DNA of 57,583 bases. Source: Candidatus Electryonea clarkiae (lineage in GTDB: Bacteria > Electryoneota > Electryoneia > Electryoneales > Electryoneaceae). Below, one piece after another: positions 1 to 8,910 of this stretch (within the stretch, counting starts at the first letter, position 1; the number at the start of each line of letters is the position of its first letter). The stretch spans positions 1-57,583 of the forward strand of contig JAVCCM010000045.1 in NCBI GenBank assembly GCA_030765455.1, read 5' to 3'. The translations under genes and the position numbers were made by a program. A model generated the notes under the pieces. That model worked only from the letters and a program-made list of their open reading frames with translations. It did not search any database and had not been told where the DNA came from.

Positions 1-118
1 CATCGCCTGTGGGACGGTTATAAACACTTTCAATCACCTGTAAGCCTGTAAGGTCACCAGCCAACAACTGACCGGAAAGCATGGCAATCGCCACAACTGC
101 TATCACTATTCGCTTCAT
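1..118 (-). CDS. Outer-membrane lipoprotein-sorting (LolA-like) protein, 5' part only
   Basis: Only the first 39 codons are in the window; the gene runs off the left edge. The reverse strand reads MKRIVIAVVAIAMLSGQLLA, a clean signal peptide, followed by GDLTGLQVIESVYNRP. That short mature start resembles the 'outer membrane lipoprotein-sorting protein' family that usually sits directly after an MMPL/RND exporter gene. A good Shine-Dalgarno sequence (AAAGGAG, 8 nt upstream) supports the start at 118. It follows the MMPL gene on the same strand, separated by an inverted repeat. The family call rests on a short fragment and on context, so it is tentative; that this is a secreted protein start is much firmer. 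Confidence 0.55.
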   Translation of the reverse strand, partial: MKRIVIAVVAIAMLSGQLLAGDLTGLQVIESVYNRPTGD

Positions 119-170
119 CTTTATACTCCTTTGTACCGTTTATAGCTGTTATCGAAAATCCTCCGACATT

Positions 171-246
171 AGGAGCGCGGGCGTCCCTGCCCGCCTTCAA
201 ACTAAAACGATTATAATCAACGGCGAGCAGGGACGCCCGCGCTCCT
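171..246. repeat. GC-rich long inverted repeat, MITE-like
   Basis: Two 25-bp arms (171-195 and 222-246) are complementary apart from one base and enclose a 26-bp AT-rich spacer. The arms begin AGGAGCGCGGGCGTCC and are far more GC-rich than the flanking DNA, which suggests an inserted repeat rather than a native terminator. It lies between the MMPL stop and the LolA-like start, where it could form a strong hairpin in the mRNA. Confidence 0.75.
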
Positions 247-297
247 GAAAAATGAATATAACCAGTCAGAGTTTCAATAATTGCTATGCTATTAGAG

Positions 298-2595
298 TTA
301 TTTTCTGTTTTTGGAAAACAGTTTAGCCCTCACAATGATCAACGCCATCACAGTCAGTGTTCCGGAAAAACTGGTGAACATGTTCATCGAGACGAGTCCG
401 CCCAATTCACGGTTTGGCGGGAACACCGAGAACAACAGCACCATGAATCCCGCAATTACGACAACGGCGTTAAATGTAATCGCTCGTCCGCTGTGTGACA
501 TTGTCTTGGTGAGTGACTGTTCGATATCACCGTTGCTCCGCAGGTTGACCCTGTATCTGTCGAGGAAGTGGACTGCATAATCGATCCCGATTCCAATCGA
601 AATACTCGAAAGAAGAGCAGTGGTGGAACTAAGCGGTATTCCCAGCAGCCCCATGACCCCGAAACTGATCATGGCGGTTATCGTGATCGGGATTGCGCCA
701 ATCAAGCCAGCCCGGAAGTTCTTAAACATCAGGCTCAACAGCAGTATGATGATGACCAGCGAAAGCAGAAGACTGGTTACCTGCCCCTTCAGGATCAGGT
801 CGGTGAATACCAGCGCAGTGTAGCCGGAACCTGCATAATTCATTTTTATGCCACGACTTTCGAATCGTTCACGAAAGCTCTCGATACTGGAGATTGCCTC
901 GTTGGTTGCCTTGGAATTGTCGCCTTTAAGCTGGAAAGTCAGGTTGAGTTTCCTATATTCGAAGTCTGTCACCTGCCACAGGTTCTCCGGATCACCGGAC
1001 ATCTCATAGAGCAACAGGTATTGTGCGTTCAGGTCGGATGATTCCGGAATGGTGTTGAATTCTTCCGCATCGGCATGCATCACTTTATTCATTCGTTTCA
1101 GGTAATCGGCGAGACCGAAACTGCTGCCGACGACCTCGATTGATTCAACTTCTTCCTGGAGTTCATCCACCAGCTCCATGATCTCCGGCGATTTGAATGT
1201 GCCTGCCTCCGGCGACTCGAGAATCAGGTTCAGGGTCGATGTACCACCGAAATGTTCGTTGATGAACTGATCTGTCAGTACGATGTCGCTGTCCTTCTCG
1301 AATTTGTCAAGGAAGCTGGAGTTGATCCAAACCTGCGTAGTGCCGTAGATCGAAAGGGCGATGATCACTACAGCCAAACCGAGAACGAGTTTCCAATGTT
1401 TCAGCAGATTCGCCGAACTCCAAGCGGATATCCTGCCTATTTGACCGTCGCTGCTTTTTCCCTTGAACAATCGCAGTTTTGAAAGTCCAAAGATTGATAT
1501 CCAGGCTGGAATCAGGTACAGCGAGAGTATCATTGCCGCCAGAACACCAAAGGCGGTGAAGAGCCCGAAATACTTGATCGGATAAACCTGAGAGGTCAAG
1601 AGTGAAATGAACCCTACGGCTGTAGTAACAGATGTCATTACAACCGGAGCCCACATTTCGCGCAACATGTCACGCATAGCCTCCAGCTTACTCTCGCCGG
1701 GATTCTTTGCCAGGTAGATGTCCAGGTGACTGAAGAGATGTATCCCGTCAGCCACCCCAATAGCAATCAACATCACCGGGATCATAGTCGATACTGCGTA
1801 TATGGGAATGCCAACCAGCGCCATCAACCCAAAGGTCCAGACAGTGCTGATAAACACTACCATCATTGTCAGTAGCGTGTGACCGACACTTCGAAGCATA
1901 GCAAACAAAACAAGAAGGATTACCACGAGAACGATAGGCACCATCTTCTTCATATCAGCAGGACCGAGCAGCGCCATAGTTCCTTCAACAATCGGACGAC
2001 CAGCTACATAAACCTTCTCGGGACCCTCGTAGGAATGACCCAACTCGAGGATTTGCCTGTAAAATTTTTGTGAGAATACATCGTCCCCGATCCGGGCGAT
2101 GATTACCGAAACAGTCTCGCCCTCGGAGACGATACGCCCGAAGACCATCTCGTTGGTGCGGACTCTTTCACGGAGCTCGTCGAGGTCTTCTTGTGATTTA
2201 GGAACCTTCTTATAGAAGGGCTTAACATCCATACCGTCTTCGGTTCCTATGATGTTGTCCGCAGTGTAGAGGGAGGTCACATCGCTTTTTTCTATTTCCT
2301 CCATCTTCTGCAGCTCCTTGGTGATCTGCTTGATCTTGGTCAGCGTTTCGGGATTATAGATACCGTCGCGATTTTCTATTGCGATGATGATCCCATCCTT
2401 GATGTCAAACCACTCCTCCGCCTGATCGCTGTAAACGAACGCAGGATGTTCATGAGGCATGTATTTATCAAGATCGGTTTCCATACGTGATCTGGATTTC
2501 ATCTGCATGAAGAAGAAAACCGTTATCGCAAGGATAACCGCCATCACGATCCACGGTTTTTTAATTGGAAATTCTAATAGATTATTCATCATCAA
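298..2595 (-). CDS. MMPL/RND-superfamily exporter
   Basis: A 765-residue polytopic membrane protein of the RND superfamily, MMPL/SSD branch. One transmembrane segment (residues about 14-32) is followed by a periplasmic domain (about 35-215), a block of five or six helices (about 216-385), a further helix (about 400-418), a second periplasmic domain and a second helix block (about 615-750). This is the duplicated half-structure typical of RND transporters. The acidic motif GVADGIHLFSH in the first block and GIGIDYAVHFLDRY in the second mark the two sterol-sensing-like repeats. These proteins export lipids or hydrophobic compounds, and with a LolA-like partner they are thought to move lipid or lipoprotein cargo across the envelope. 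The gene starts 41 nt after the TetR stop, and an operator-like palindrome lies in that gap. The substrate cannot be deduced. Confidence 0.88.
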   Translation of the reverse strand: MMMNNLLEFPIKKPWIVMAVILAITVFFFMQMKSRSRMETDLDKYMPHEHPAFVYSDQAEEWFDIKDGIIIAIENRDGIYNPETLTKIKQITKELQKMEEIEKSDVTSLYTADNIIGTEDGMDVKPFYKKVPKSQEDLDELRERVRTNEMVFGRIVSEGETVSVIIARIGDDVFSQKFYRQILELGHSYEGPEKVYVAGRPIVEGTMALLGPADMKKMVPIVLVVILLVLFAMLRSVGHTLLTMMVVFISTVWTFGLMALVGIPIYAVSTMIPVMLIAIGVADGIHLFSHLDIYLAKNPGESKLEAMRDMLREMWAPVVMTSVTTAVGFISLLTSQVYPIKYFGLFTAFGVLAAMILSLYLIPAWISIFGLSKLRLFKGKSSDGQIGRISAWSSANLLKHWKLVLGLAVVIIALSIYGTTQVWINSSFLDKFEKDSDIVLTDQFINEHFGGTSTLNLILESPEAGTFKSPEIMELVDELQEEVESIEVVGSSFGLADYLKRMNKVMHADAEEFNTIPESSDLNAQYLLLYEMSGDPENLWQVTDFEYRKLNLTFQLKGDNSKATNEAISSIESFRERFESRGIKMNYAGSGYTALVFTDLILKGQVTSLLLSLVIIILLLSLMFKNFRAGLIGAIPITITAMISFGVMGLLGIPLSSTTALLSSISIGIGIDYAVHFLDRYRVNLRSNGDIEQSLTKTMSHSGRAITFNAVVVIAGFMVLLFSVFPPNRELGGLVSMNMFTSFSGTLTVMALIIVRAKLFSKNRK

Positions 2596-2604
2596 TCCTT
2601 GTGT

Positions 2605-2631
2605 AGTTAACGCTAACTAACGATTGTTAGC
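2605..2631. promoter_or_regulatory. TetR operator-like site upstream of the MMPL gene
   Basis: GCTAAC (2612-2617) and GTTAGC (2626-2631) form a perfect 6-bp inverted repeat with an 8-nt spacer. The reverse complement of 2605-2621 reads GTTAGTTAGCGTTAACT, matching 16 of 17 positions of a site upstream of the tetR gene (3259-3275). Two copies of one sequence at tetR and its target are what autoregulated TetR pairs show. Binding itself is inferred. Confidence 0.6.
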
Positions 2632-2636
2632 AAAAA

Positions 2637-3215
2637 TTATGGTTTTACGACCCGTTCTAAAGTTGAGAGTAACTGTTTTACATTTGCCTTGAGGTCGAAT
2701 TCGTAGTTTTTAATTCGCCAGCGAGTGACGAGGAAACGAAAGCTTCCGATTATCATTATCGAGAGCTGTTCGGCATTGATGTTCTTACGGACACTCCCGT
2801 CACCCTGGCCAGCTTTAAGAATACTTATGAGCATTTTCTGACTTTTCTCCATCCTCTCCCTCACAGCCTTGAAGAGATCTTCATTATTGAATATCTCCTC
2901 GGAGAAGATTATCGCGGTGAGAGAAGGCGTTTCGCAGAAACGTATGGTGAGTTCCTCGAAAAGGAGTTTTACTCTACTGAAAGCGTCCAATCCATCAATT
3001 TTTTGAACGATCCCATGAATGGATACGTTCTTCAATACCGACATGACTCCAAGGACGATCTCGTTCTTGTTCTTAAAATGCCTGTAAATCGCCGGTTCGG
3101 ATATCCCTACTGCCCCGGACAGGTTTTTGATCGTCAACCCCTGGATGCCCTTGTCTGCAATCAATTCAATCGATTCGTGAATGATCTGTTGTTGTCTTTC
3201 GGTGAATTCTTCCAT
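2637..3215 (-). CDS. TetR/AcrR-family transcriptional repressor
   Basis: 192 residues, the usual family length. The N-terminal helix-turn-helix is clear: IELIADKGIQGLTIKNLS followed by GISEPAIYRHFKNKNEI (about residues 16-52), matching the TetR signature G-x-S-x-P-x-I-Y-x-H-F-K-x-K. The rest is an all-helical ligand-binding domain of no assignable specificity. It is co-directional with the MMPL exporter, which starts 41 nt after its stop codon, so it very probably represses the pair in the absence of the exporter's substrate or a related ligand. Matching operator candidates lie upstream of its own start and upstream of the MMPL start. Confidence 0.92.
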   Translation of the reverse strand: MEEFTERQQQIIHESIELIADKGIQGLTIKNLSGAVGISEPAIYRHFKNKNEIVLGVMSVLKNVSIHGIVQKIDGLDAFSRVKLLFEELTIRFCETPSLTAIIFSEEIFNNEDLFKAVRERMEKSQKMLISILKAGQGDGSVRKNINAEQLSIMIIGSFRFLVTRWRIKNYEFDLKANVKQLLSTLERVVKP

Positions 3216-3258
3216 TTTTCTTATCTCTCTAAGCTGTTGCTCACCCTGTCGCCATCAA

Positions 3259-3278
3259 GTTAGTTAGCGTTCACTAAC
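3259..3278. promoter_or_regulatory. TetR operator-like palindrome upstream of tetR
   Basis: GTTAGT (3259-3264) and ACTAAC (3273-3278) are perfect 6-bp inverted arms with an 8-nt spacer, 43 nt upstream of the tetR start. The core is shared with the site at 2605-2631. The location fits autorepression. Confidence 0.6.
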
Positions 3279-3518
3279 CCATTATATGAAATTCTGAATG
3301 TTGAGACAAGTGTTTGGGTAGAAGAGAGACTCCTCGACAGGAAAACTATAATAGTTACTTCTCATAATGAATGGTATTGCTTGACAACAAAGAACTGATG
3401 AAACCGGAAGATTTAAAGTTGATATGGTTTAGTTCGATAAAAAACGAACCATCGGTAACCTTGAAGTTGGCTTGCTACACTGTTGCTGAAATGGGCAGGG
3501 GCAGAAAGACTCAGGTTT

Positions 3519-3730
3519 CCCCGAAGGGGTTTAATATGAATAGCCACAGGTTTCAACCTGTGGGACAAAGTCTTGAACAAATCAACTCTGAAGGAGTTGG
3601 ACTGTATCAAACCTCAGGAGTTGAATTCCGAGTAAGTTGCATAGTTGAACCCTTTCAGGGTTCGTTTCTATTGGATAACAGTCTCATGGGTTCTACCCAT
3701 GGCTATTCAAATTCAACTCTTTCGGAGTTG
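3519..3730. repeat. Array of short hairpins in a non-coding region
   Basis: At least six perfect short stem-loops lie in 212 bp: CCCC/GGGG at 3519-3529; a 9-bp stem at 3544-3563 (CCACAGGTT/AACCTGTGG); 6-bp at 3583-3599 (CAACTC/GAGTTG); 7-bp at 3647-3663 (GAACCCT/AGGGTTC); 7-bp at 3685-3701 (CATGGGT/ACCCATG); 6-bp at 3714-3730 (CAACTC/GAGTTG). Outer arms GAATAGCC (3537-3544) and GGCTATTC (3701-3708) enclose four of them. An open reading frame of 127 codons crosses the block, but its translation is simply the read-through of the repeats, so I treat this as non-coding. Confidence 0.75.
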
Positions 3731-3805
3731 TTTATCATTGAGATGTTCGTGTAAAGCAGTGATTTTTTGTAGCTGTTAGTTCATTATGTAAACTCTTGAT
3801 ACTTA

Positions 3806-3882
3806 GTCATTCTGAACGAAGTGAAGAATCTCGGCTTATATCTGAGCAGAATATGAACTCAACACTTGAGATTCTTCACTCG
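3806..3882. repeat. Degenerate dispersed inverted repeat
   Basis: The left arm starts GTCATTCTGAACGAAGTG (3806 onward, to 3832) and the right arm GAGATTCTTCACTCG lies at 3868-3882; they are imperfect inverse complements around AAGAATCTC. The wording is that of a repeat commonly found between genes in many bacterial genomes. The rest of 3731-3987 shows nothing else that I recognise. Confidence 0.5.
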
Positions 3883-3987
3883 AATAATAAACTAAAGGGA
3901 AAAGGGGCTTGGGGAAAAACCGTAGGTTGTCCCCCAATTGGAGAGAGATCTTTGGTGTTTTCTTTACACCGGTCACTTACGATTTTT

Positions 3988-5508
3988 TTATCCCTGTTTA
4001 TCAACGCCTGGCATTCTTCCATACAGCACAGCAAGGTTCTTCATTTGTTCAGCTAATTCTTCGGTGAGTAAATTCTGATCGAGCCGCCAGCTCCAGTTGC
4101 CGTAAGCTTTTCCGGGCTGGTTCATCATTCCTTCTGAGCCAAGACCTAACAGATCCTGCATGGGCGTAATGGCAAAAACCGCTGTAGATGAATATGCTAT
4201 TCGCAGCAATTCTTCGTTGGGATCTGATACTTTATGCCCGATGTAATCTGTTAAATGTTTCCTGATCTTACTGTCGGTGGTCTCTTTCCACCATCCGGCG
4301 GTAGTGTTGTTGTCGTGAGTGCCGGTATAAATCACGCAATCCGTTTCGATATTATGAGGCAAATATGGATTTGTGGCGTCGCCTCCGAATGCAAATTGCA
4401 GGATTTTCATTCCGGGAAGATCGAACTTTTTTCGCAGTTCTTGAGTGTGACCGTAACTCAAATCACCCAGGTCTTCCGCTATCAGTGGGAGATCACCCAT
4501 CTCAAGATGAAGAGTCTCGAACAGTTTTGCTCCATACTCGTTATCAATCCACTTGCCGTTGACAGCAGTTTCTTCTTCTGCAGGAATCTCCCAGTAACTG
4601 TCAAAACCGCGAAAATGGTCTATGCGTACCTGGTCAACCAGTTTGAGGGTAGAGCGGATACGGTCTTTCCACCAGTAGAATCCCTCCTGTTCATGTGCTT
4701 TCCAGTTGTATAATGGATTACCCCAGAGCTGCCCTGTTTTGCTGAAATAATCAGGCGGAACTCCGGCTACTACTGTGGAATTACCTTTTTCGTCAAGATT
4801 GAAAAGATGACGGTTCGCCCAGACGTCCGCGCTGTCATAGGCAACAAATATCGGCATATCGCCAATGATCTGTATGTTCAAACCGTTTGCATAACTGCGA
4901 ATTTTTTCCCACTGTTGAAAGAAAGTATATTGCAGCCACTGTTCACGTTCGACTTTCTCACGCAATTCCCGTCGGACAGTGTTCATTGAATCCGGATTAT
5001 GGTCACGATGTTCCGGGATCCACTGGCTCCAAACTTTTCCGTCATTGAATTTTTTCAAAGCCATAAAGAGTGCAAAATCGGTCAACCAGGACGACTGATT
5101 TTGGCAGAATGAGTAAAACTCCTCCTTCGCATCGCTACTTACTTTCATCTGCCAGTTGTGATAAGCCTTATCGAGCAGGCGGTTTTTTCCAGTTATGACA
5201 GCGCCGTAATCAACACATTCATGCGGAAGTTTTTTGAGAGCATCAAGGTCGTCTCCGGTTAACCATCCATCCTGAACCAGGGAATCGAGGCTTATTAACA
5301 GGGGATTACCGGCAAAGGCGGAAAAGCAGGCATAAGGGCTGTCGCCATATCCTGTCGGTCCCAGGGGAAGTATTTGCCAGAGACTAAGCCCGGCGTCATG
5401 AATCCAGTCCAGTATCAGTAATGCCTCCTCTCCCAGTTCACCGATCCCGTTTGATCCGGGGAATGAAGTAGGGTGGAGCAGAACTCCCGCACCGCGATTG
5501 TCTTCCAT
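3988..5508 (-). CDS. malQ: 4-alpha-glucanotransferase (GH77, amylomaltase)
   Basis: Cytoplasmic enzyme that disproportionates maltodextrins by transferring alpha-1,4-glucan segments. The 506-residue product has the whole GH77 family pattern: GVLLHPTSFPG at the N-terminus, LPLGPTGYGDSPY near residue 50, and the three catalytic residues D297 in RIDHFRG, E345 in AEDLG and D399 in THDN. The reading frame could open with a GTG at 5550, but no ribosome-binding site precedes it, while the ATG at 5508 has AGGATC 6 nt upstream and gives the conventional start. It stands alone, with non-coding DNA on both sides, and its substrate (alpha-glucan) is unrelated to the mannan locus further on. Confidence 0.95.
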   Translation of the reverse strand: MEDNRGAGVLLHPTSFPGSNGIGELGEEALLILDWIHDAGLSLWQILPLGPTGYGDSPYACFSAFAGNPLLISLDSLVQDGWLTGDDLDALKKLPHECVDYGAVITGKNRLLDKAYHNWQMKVSSDAKEEFYSFCQNQSSWLTDFALFMALKKFNDGKVWSQWIPEHRDHNPDSMNTVRRELREKVEREQWLQYTFFQQWEKIRSYANGLNIQIIGDMPIFVAYDSADVWANRHLFNLDEKGNSTVVAGVPPDYFSKTGQLWGNPLYNWKAHEQEGFYWWKDRIRSTLKLVDQVRIDHFRGFDSYWEIPAEEETAVNGKWIDNEYGAKLFETLHLEMGDLPLIAEDLGDLSYGHTQELRKKFDLPGMKILQFAFGGDATNPYLPHNIETDCVIYTGTHDNNTTAGWWKETTDSKIRKHLTDYIGHKVSDPNEELLRIAYSSTAVFAITPMQDLLGLGSEGMMNQPGKAYGNWSWRLDQNLLTEELAEQMKNLAVLYGRMPGVDKQG

Positions 5509-5570
5509 GTTTTGATCCTGTTTATGGTCTTTATCAGGCAAATAATACACGGTATTTGTATCAGCAACAA

Positions 5571-5594
5571 ACCCGGAATAAATATATCCCGGGT
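5571..5594 (-). terminator. Stem-loop after the beta-helix protein gene
   Basis: An imperfect 10-bp stem, ACCCGGAATA with TATCCCGGGT, lies 55 nt beyond the stop codon of the gene at 5649-8645. On the minus strand it is followed by TTTGTTG, a weak U-rich tail. It probably terminates that transcript. Confidence 0.5.
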
Positions 5595-5648
5595 AATGTA
5601 ATGATCAAATATTAAATTTCAACTGGTAAATCCGAAAATCAGCGAATG

Positions 5649-8645
5649 CTATTTCACCAGTACCGCTTTTCGTGTGGCTGAATAGTCACCGGCTTTCATA
5701 TTGATCAGATATACACCAGAAGAAACCTGAATACCGTTTGAATCAGTACCATTCCAGACAACTTTGTGTCTGCCTACTTCTGATTTTCCGTCAATAAGCC
5801 TTATAACTTCGCGTCCAAGAATGTCATGGACTGTAAGGCGGATGTCAGATACCGCCGGAACCGTGAACGGGACAACGACGGTTGGATTAAACGGATTTGG
5901 ATATGGAGATTCAAGAGCAAAATCAACAGGCAAATCCTTGTCTTTCGCTAATTCTGAACTTCCTGTATTCAAAAGGTGCATATAGCTTGATCTCTTCTCT
6001 GTATAATCGTTTCGGCTTATAGGAACTACATCTTCGAACAATCCCAATTGAGGCAGGGCGAAAATATCCATATCATCACGTTCAACACCTCCGGGAGGAG
6101 CTTTCAAATATTCCTCCCCTCCGTATCCGGCAAGATACATCTGATAGTAAGTATTGAGCTGCACTAACAGTCCAATTGCAGAATCAGCAGGGATGTCGGC
6201 TTCTGTAATGAAAGTATCTAATTGTGCGATGGAAATATCAAAATCATGAACTCGATTCTGGACAGTAATTCTCGACCAGAAAGCTGTCTCGCCCAGGCTT
6301 TCATCATCAAGCCATTCTTCAAGTTCTTCAATGATTGTTTCCTCATCAGTCCCTAACGCAGATTGGCAGCGTACCCATCCGGATAATGCAAGTGGCACCT
6401 GGTCATATTCAACTAATTCAAGATAGATATCAGCCGCATCTTCATAATTGCCGCTAATCTCCAGCATTTCAGCTCTTGCCAGAGCATCGAAAGACGCAGT
6501 GAATCTTGTTCCGGCTGAGTCTGCTAATCCCTGCCATCTTGCGTAGGTAGTATCAAATTTTGCCAGTGGTTCGAACCATTTTGCATTATAGGCAAAATTA
6601 CCGGGACCATCAAAATAGTTAAGTGAACAGGCAAAAGTACCTGAAGTCCCATTACCGACATATATCAAGAGGGTATCATCAGTGATATCATCATTATTAT
6701 CAATAAAATCGTTATAACGATCTGCGAATGAGGGACTGCCCATATGAATTAGAAGCTCTGCACACTCGTAATTGTAATCACCATCGCTTCCATTATCCCT
6801 GATTGTGTTTCCGTTTCTTGCATTGGCAACTCCAATCAATGTATTGCTGCTCAAACTTACAATTCCGTTTTCATCATTGCTATCGATATGACAATCGCGT
6901 ATTAATACAGAACTTGTCAGCAGGTGAATTCCAACATGATTGAAATCTATATCACAATCTTCCACAGTACCGTTTGTGCAATCAAGAAAATCAAATCCAC
7001 CCAAATCGCACCCGGTGACACTTCCACCTTCCCAATCAAGGTTTGTCTCTATAACCTGGATTCCGTAATCACCACAATCCGAAATAGTCACATCCGTAAA
7101 ATTTATTTGATCAGTATTGTCATCAAGCAGGACTCCCATGATGGAAGCTTTTGAAATAGTCGATTTTTTAACTTCTGCCTCAGCGTTATCCTTTATCGTC
7201 AAGCAAACGTCGGCGAACTTTATATCAACATACTCCAAGAAAAGAGAATCAGAAGTAATAGCAAGTCCGGTTGCAACGATACCGCTCCATTCGGTATCAC
7301 CATCAAGCCGAGTAAAAATCACCGAATCTTGACTGGTTCCTATGATGGTCAAGTTACCTACGGCTGATAATTGTGCATCCTCATGAGCAAGAATTATCAG
7401 ATTTTCATCGTCCGGTTCGATTAAGAGCGAACTATCGGCTAACACTTTCGCTGTACCGATAAGTCTGAATGGACCATCATCTGCATCGAAATCCACACTG
7501 GTATGTATCGTATCCGAAATCGCAACGTAATAATCCAACGAATCAATCTCTTCTCCACCGAAGGCTCCCATATCAGTATCTGTTCCGTTCCAGTTGTTAC
7601 CCACTCCGGCTGAATCGCCCGCATGAAGGCTGGGTGAATAGAAAGCGAGGTGATAATTATATTCACCCGGTTCGTCAGCGGCGGAGTTGTCCCAGGCGAA
7701 GTAAGGGAGTCTGTCTAAAGTATCTGAGGCTGTAACAAAGGCAGTAACATCGCGAGTTCCATCGAGAACCGGGTCGTATATCAGGCAATGACTAATTGTG
7801 TCTCCTGCATCAAGTCCATACCAGTCACCAACACCTTCAGAATAACCGTATATGATGTTGTTTTTGAACACCCCAATTGGGCTGCTGGCATAAACAGCCG
7901 TTTCCTGCGAATGGACAATTGTATTATTCATGAAAATACAAGGCCAATATAAACGCACGCCATTTATTCCGCTATTGATGATAAGATTGTTTTTTATCTC
8001 GATATCCGTTGAATCACTCAGGAAAGCGATGCCATAATCGCAGCCGATAAATACATTATTTTTAATCTCCGGAACCATCCCGGCATAATTTTCCTGATTA
8101 TATAGTTTTACTCCGTTTTGGCAATTATAGACGGTATTGTTGTTGAATATAATTGCCATATCTCCTAATGCTGCCATACCTGTAGCGCTTCCATCGTTAT
8201 TCTCGAAAGTGCAGTTCTGTACATCAAGAGTGGAATACGGCAAACACTCAAGAACGCCGCTTATGTCCCAAAGACTTGCTTCAGTTGTTCCGCCATTTTT
8301 GAATAGACAATAATCGAATTCGCCGGTAGCATCACCGTCTTCATCGTCACCATCGAATAGTATTTGACTCCAATTTCCACCATTGGTTCTAGTGAAAGTG
8401 ACCGAGTTATCCACCTCACCTTCAGCGGTTAGTGTCGCACTAGCCTCAACAGTGATTGAATAAGGACCTGTAAATGTGACTGTTACTCCAGCATGAATAG
8501 TTGCTTCATCACCCTCTCGTACAAAAGCAGCTTGAGTAATTGAGAAGTTCTCTGTGTAGTCACCATCAAGATCTACCGAGAATACTGCTGGAACGAAAAA
8601 ATATGCTAAAACACTAAACATAATAATAAACAATATTTTACTCAT
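5649..8645 (-). CDS. Secreted parallel beta-helix protein with T9SS sorting domain
   Basis: 998 residues. A signal peptide (about 1-23) is followed by two right-handed parallel beta-helix stretches (about 25-330 and 370-700), visible as repeated N-N-x-I/V, C-x-F-x-N-N and 'D-C-x-I-D' rungs. Between them is a short spacer with 'D-M-G-A-F-G-G-E', typical of choice-of-anchor beta-helix proteins. A helical region at about 740-870 looks TPR-like, and the last ~85 residues are a C-terminal sorting domain with YPNPFNPTVVVPF, a D-I-L-G-R-E motif and the terminal SATRKAVLVK. Such proteins are exported by T9SS and anchored or released at the cell surface. Catalytic residues of polysaccharide lyases are not recognisable, so I make no enzymatic claim. 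The start has AAAGGA 8 nt upstream. It is a paralogue in architecture, not in close sequence, of the next gene. Confidence 0.85.
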   Translation of the reverse strand: MSKILFIIMFSVLAYFFVPAVFSVDLDGDYTENFSITQAAFVREGDEATIHAGVTVTFTGPYSITVEASATLTAEGEVDNSVTFTRTNGGNWSQILFDGDDEDGDATGEFDYCLFKNGGTTEASLWDISGVLECLPYSTLDVQNCTFENNDGSATGMAALGDMAIIFNNNTVYNCQNGVKLYNQENYAGMVPEIKNNVFIGCDYGIAFLSDSTDIEIKNNLIINSGINGVRLYWPCIFMNNTIVHSQETAVYASSPIGVFKNNIIYGYSEGVGDWYGLDAGDTISHCLIYDPVLDGTRDVTAFVTASDTLDRLPYFAWDNSAADEPGEYNYHLAFYSPSLHAGDSAGVGNNWNGTDTDMGAFGGEEIDSLDYYVAISDTIHTSVDFDADDGPFRLIGTAKVLADSSLLIEPDDENLIILAHEDAQLSAVGNLTIIGTSQDSVIFTRLDGDTEWSGIVATGLAITSDSLFLEYVDIKFADVCLTIKDNAEAEVKKSTISKASIMGVLLDDNTDQINFTDVTISDCGDYGIQVIETNLDWEGGSVTGCDLGGFDFLDCTNGTVEDCDIDFNHVGIHLLTSSVLIRDCHIDSNDENGIVSLSSNTLIGVANARNGNTIRDNGSDGDYNYECAELLIHMGSPSFADRYNDFIDNNDDITDDTLLIYVGNGTSGTFACSLNYFDGPGNFAYNAKWFEPLAKFDTTYARWQGLADSAGTRFTASFDALARAEMLEISGNYEDAADIYLELVEYDQVPLALSGWVRCQSALGTDEETIIEELEEWLDDESLGETAFWSRITVQNRVHDFDISIAQLDTFITEADIPADSAIGLLVQLNTYYQMYLAGYGGEEYLKAPPGGVERDDMDIFALPQLGLFEDVVPISRNDYTEKRSSYMHLLNTGSSELAKDKDLPVDFALESPYPNPFNPTVVVPFTVPAVSDIRLTVHDILGREVIRLIDGKSEVGRHKVVWNGTDSNGIQVSSGVYLINMKAGDYSATRKAVLVK

Positions 8646-8832
8646 GTCATGTTTCCTTTCTATTCACCAGCTATATAGCTGATTATTGATCAACAGAGAA
8701 ATTTGAGAGAAACCCCGAAAATTTTAGACTGAGCTTGGAGAGATAGATTGAATTGAAAAGCTATGTATTTTACATTATTATTCAATTGCTGGGGTTTCTC
8801 AACGGCTTTTCAAGTCGTCCTATCCCTTCATA

Positions 8833-8866
8833 AGGCGTTATAGATAGGTCAATATCTATAACGCCT
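8833..8866 (-). terminator. Strong 14-bp stem-loop between the two beta-helix genes
   Basis: AGGCGTTATAGATA and TATCTATAACGCCT form a perfect 14-bp stem with a 6-nt loop, 44 nt past the stop of the gene at 8911-12039. The tail on the minus strand is not a good U-run (CTTATGAAG), whereas the plus strand is followed by GTTTATTTATT. It may act as a terminator in either direction or as an mRNA 3' stabiliser. The gap 8646-8910 also has a 10-bp inverted repeat, GAGAAACCCC at 8707-8716 and GGGGTTTCTC at 8791-8800. Confidence 0.5.
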
Positions 8867-8910
8867 GTTTATTTATTCCCACAATTTACACCTCCTTTCA
8901 GATGTCAATG

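Noticed and set aside
3371..3754. 127-codon plus-strand reading frame
   Set aside because: Its translation is the read-through of the hairpin array (the same short palindromes), no ribosome-binding site or domain is visible, and repeats explain the sequence fully.
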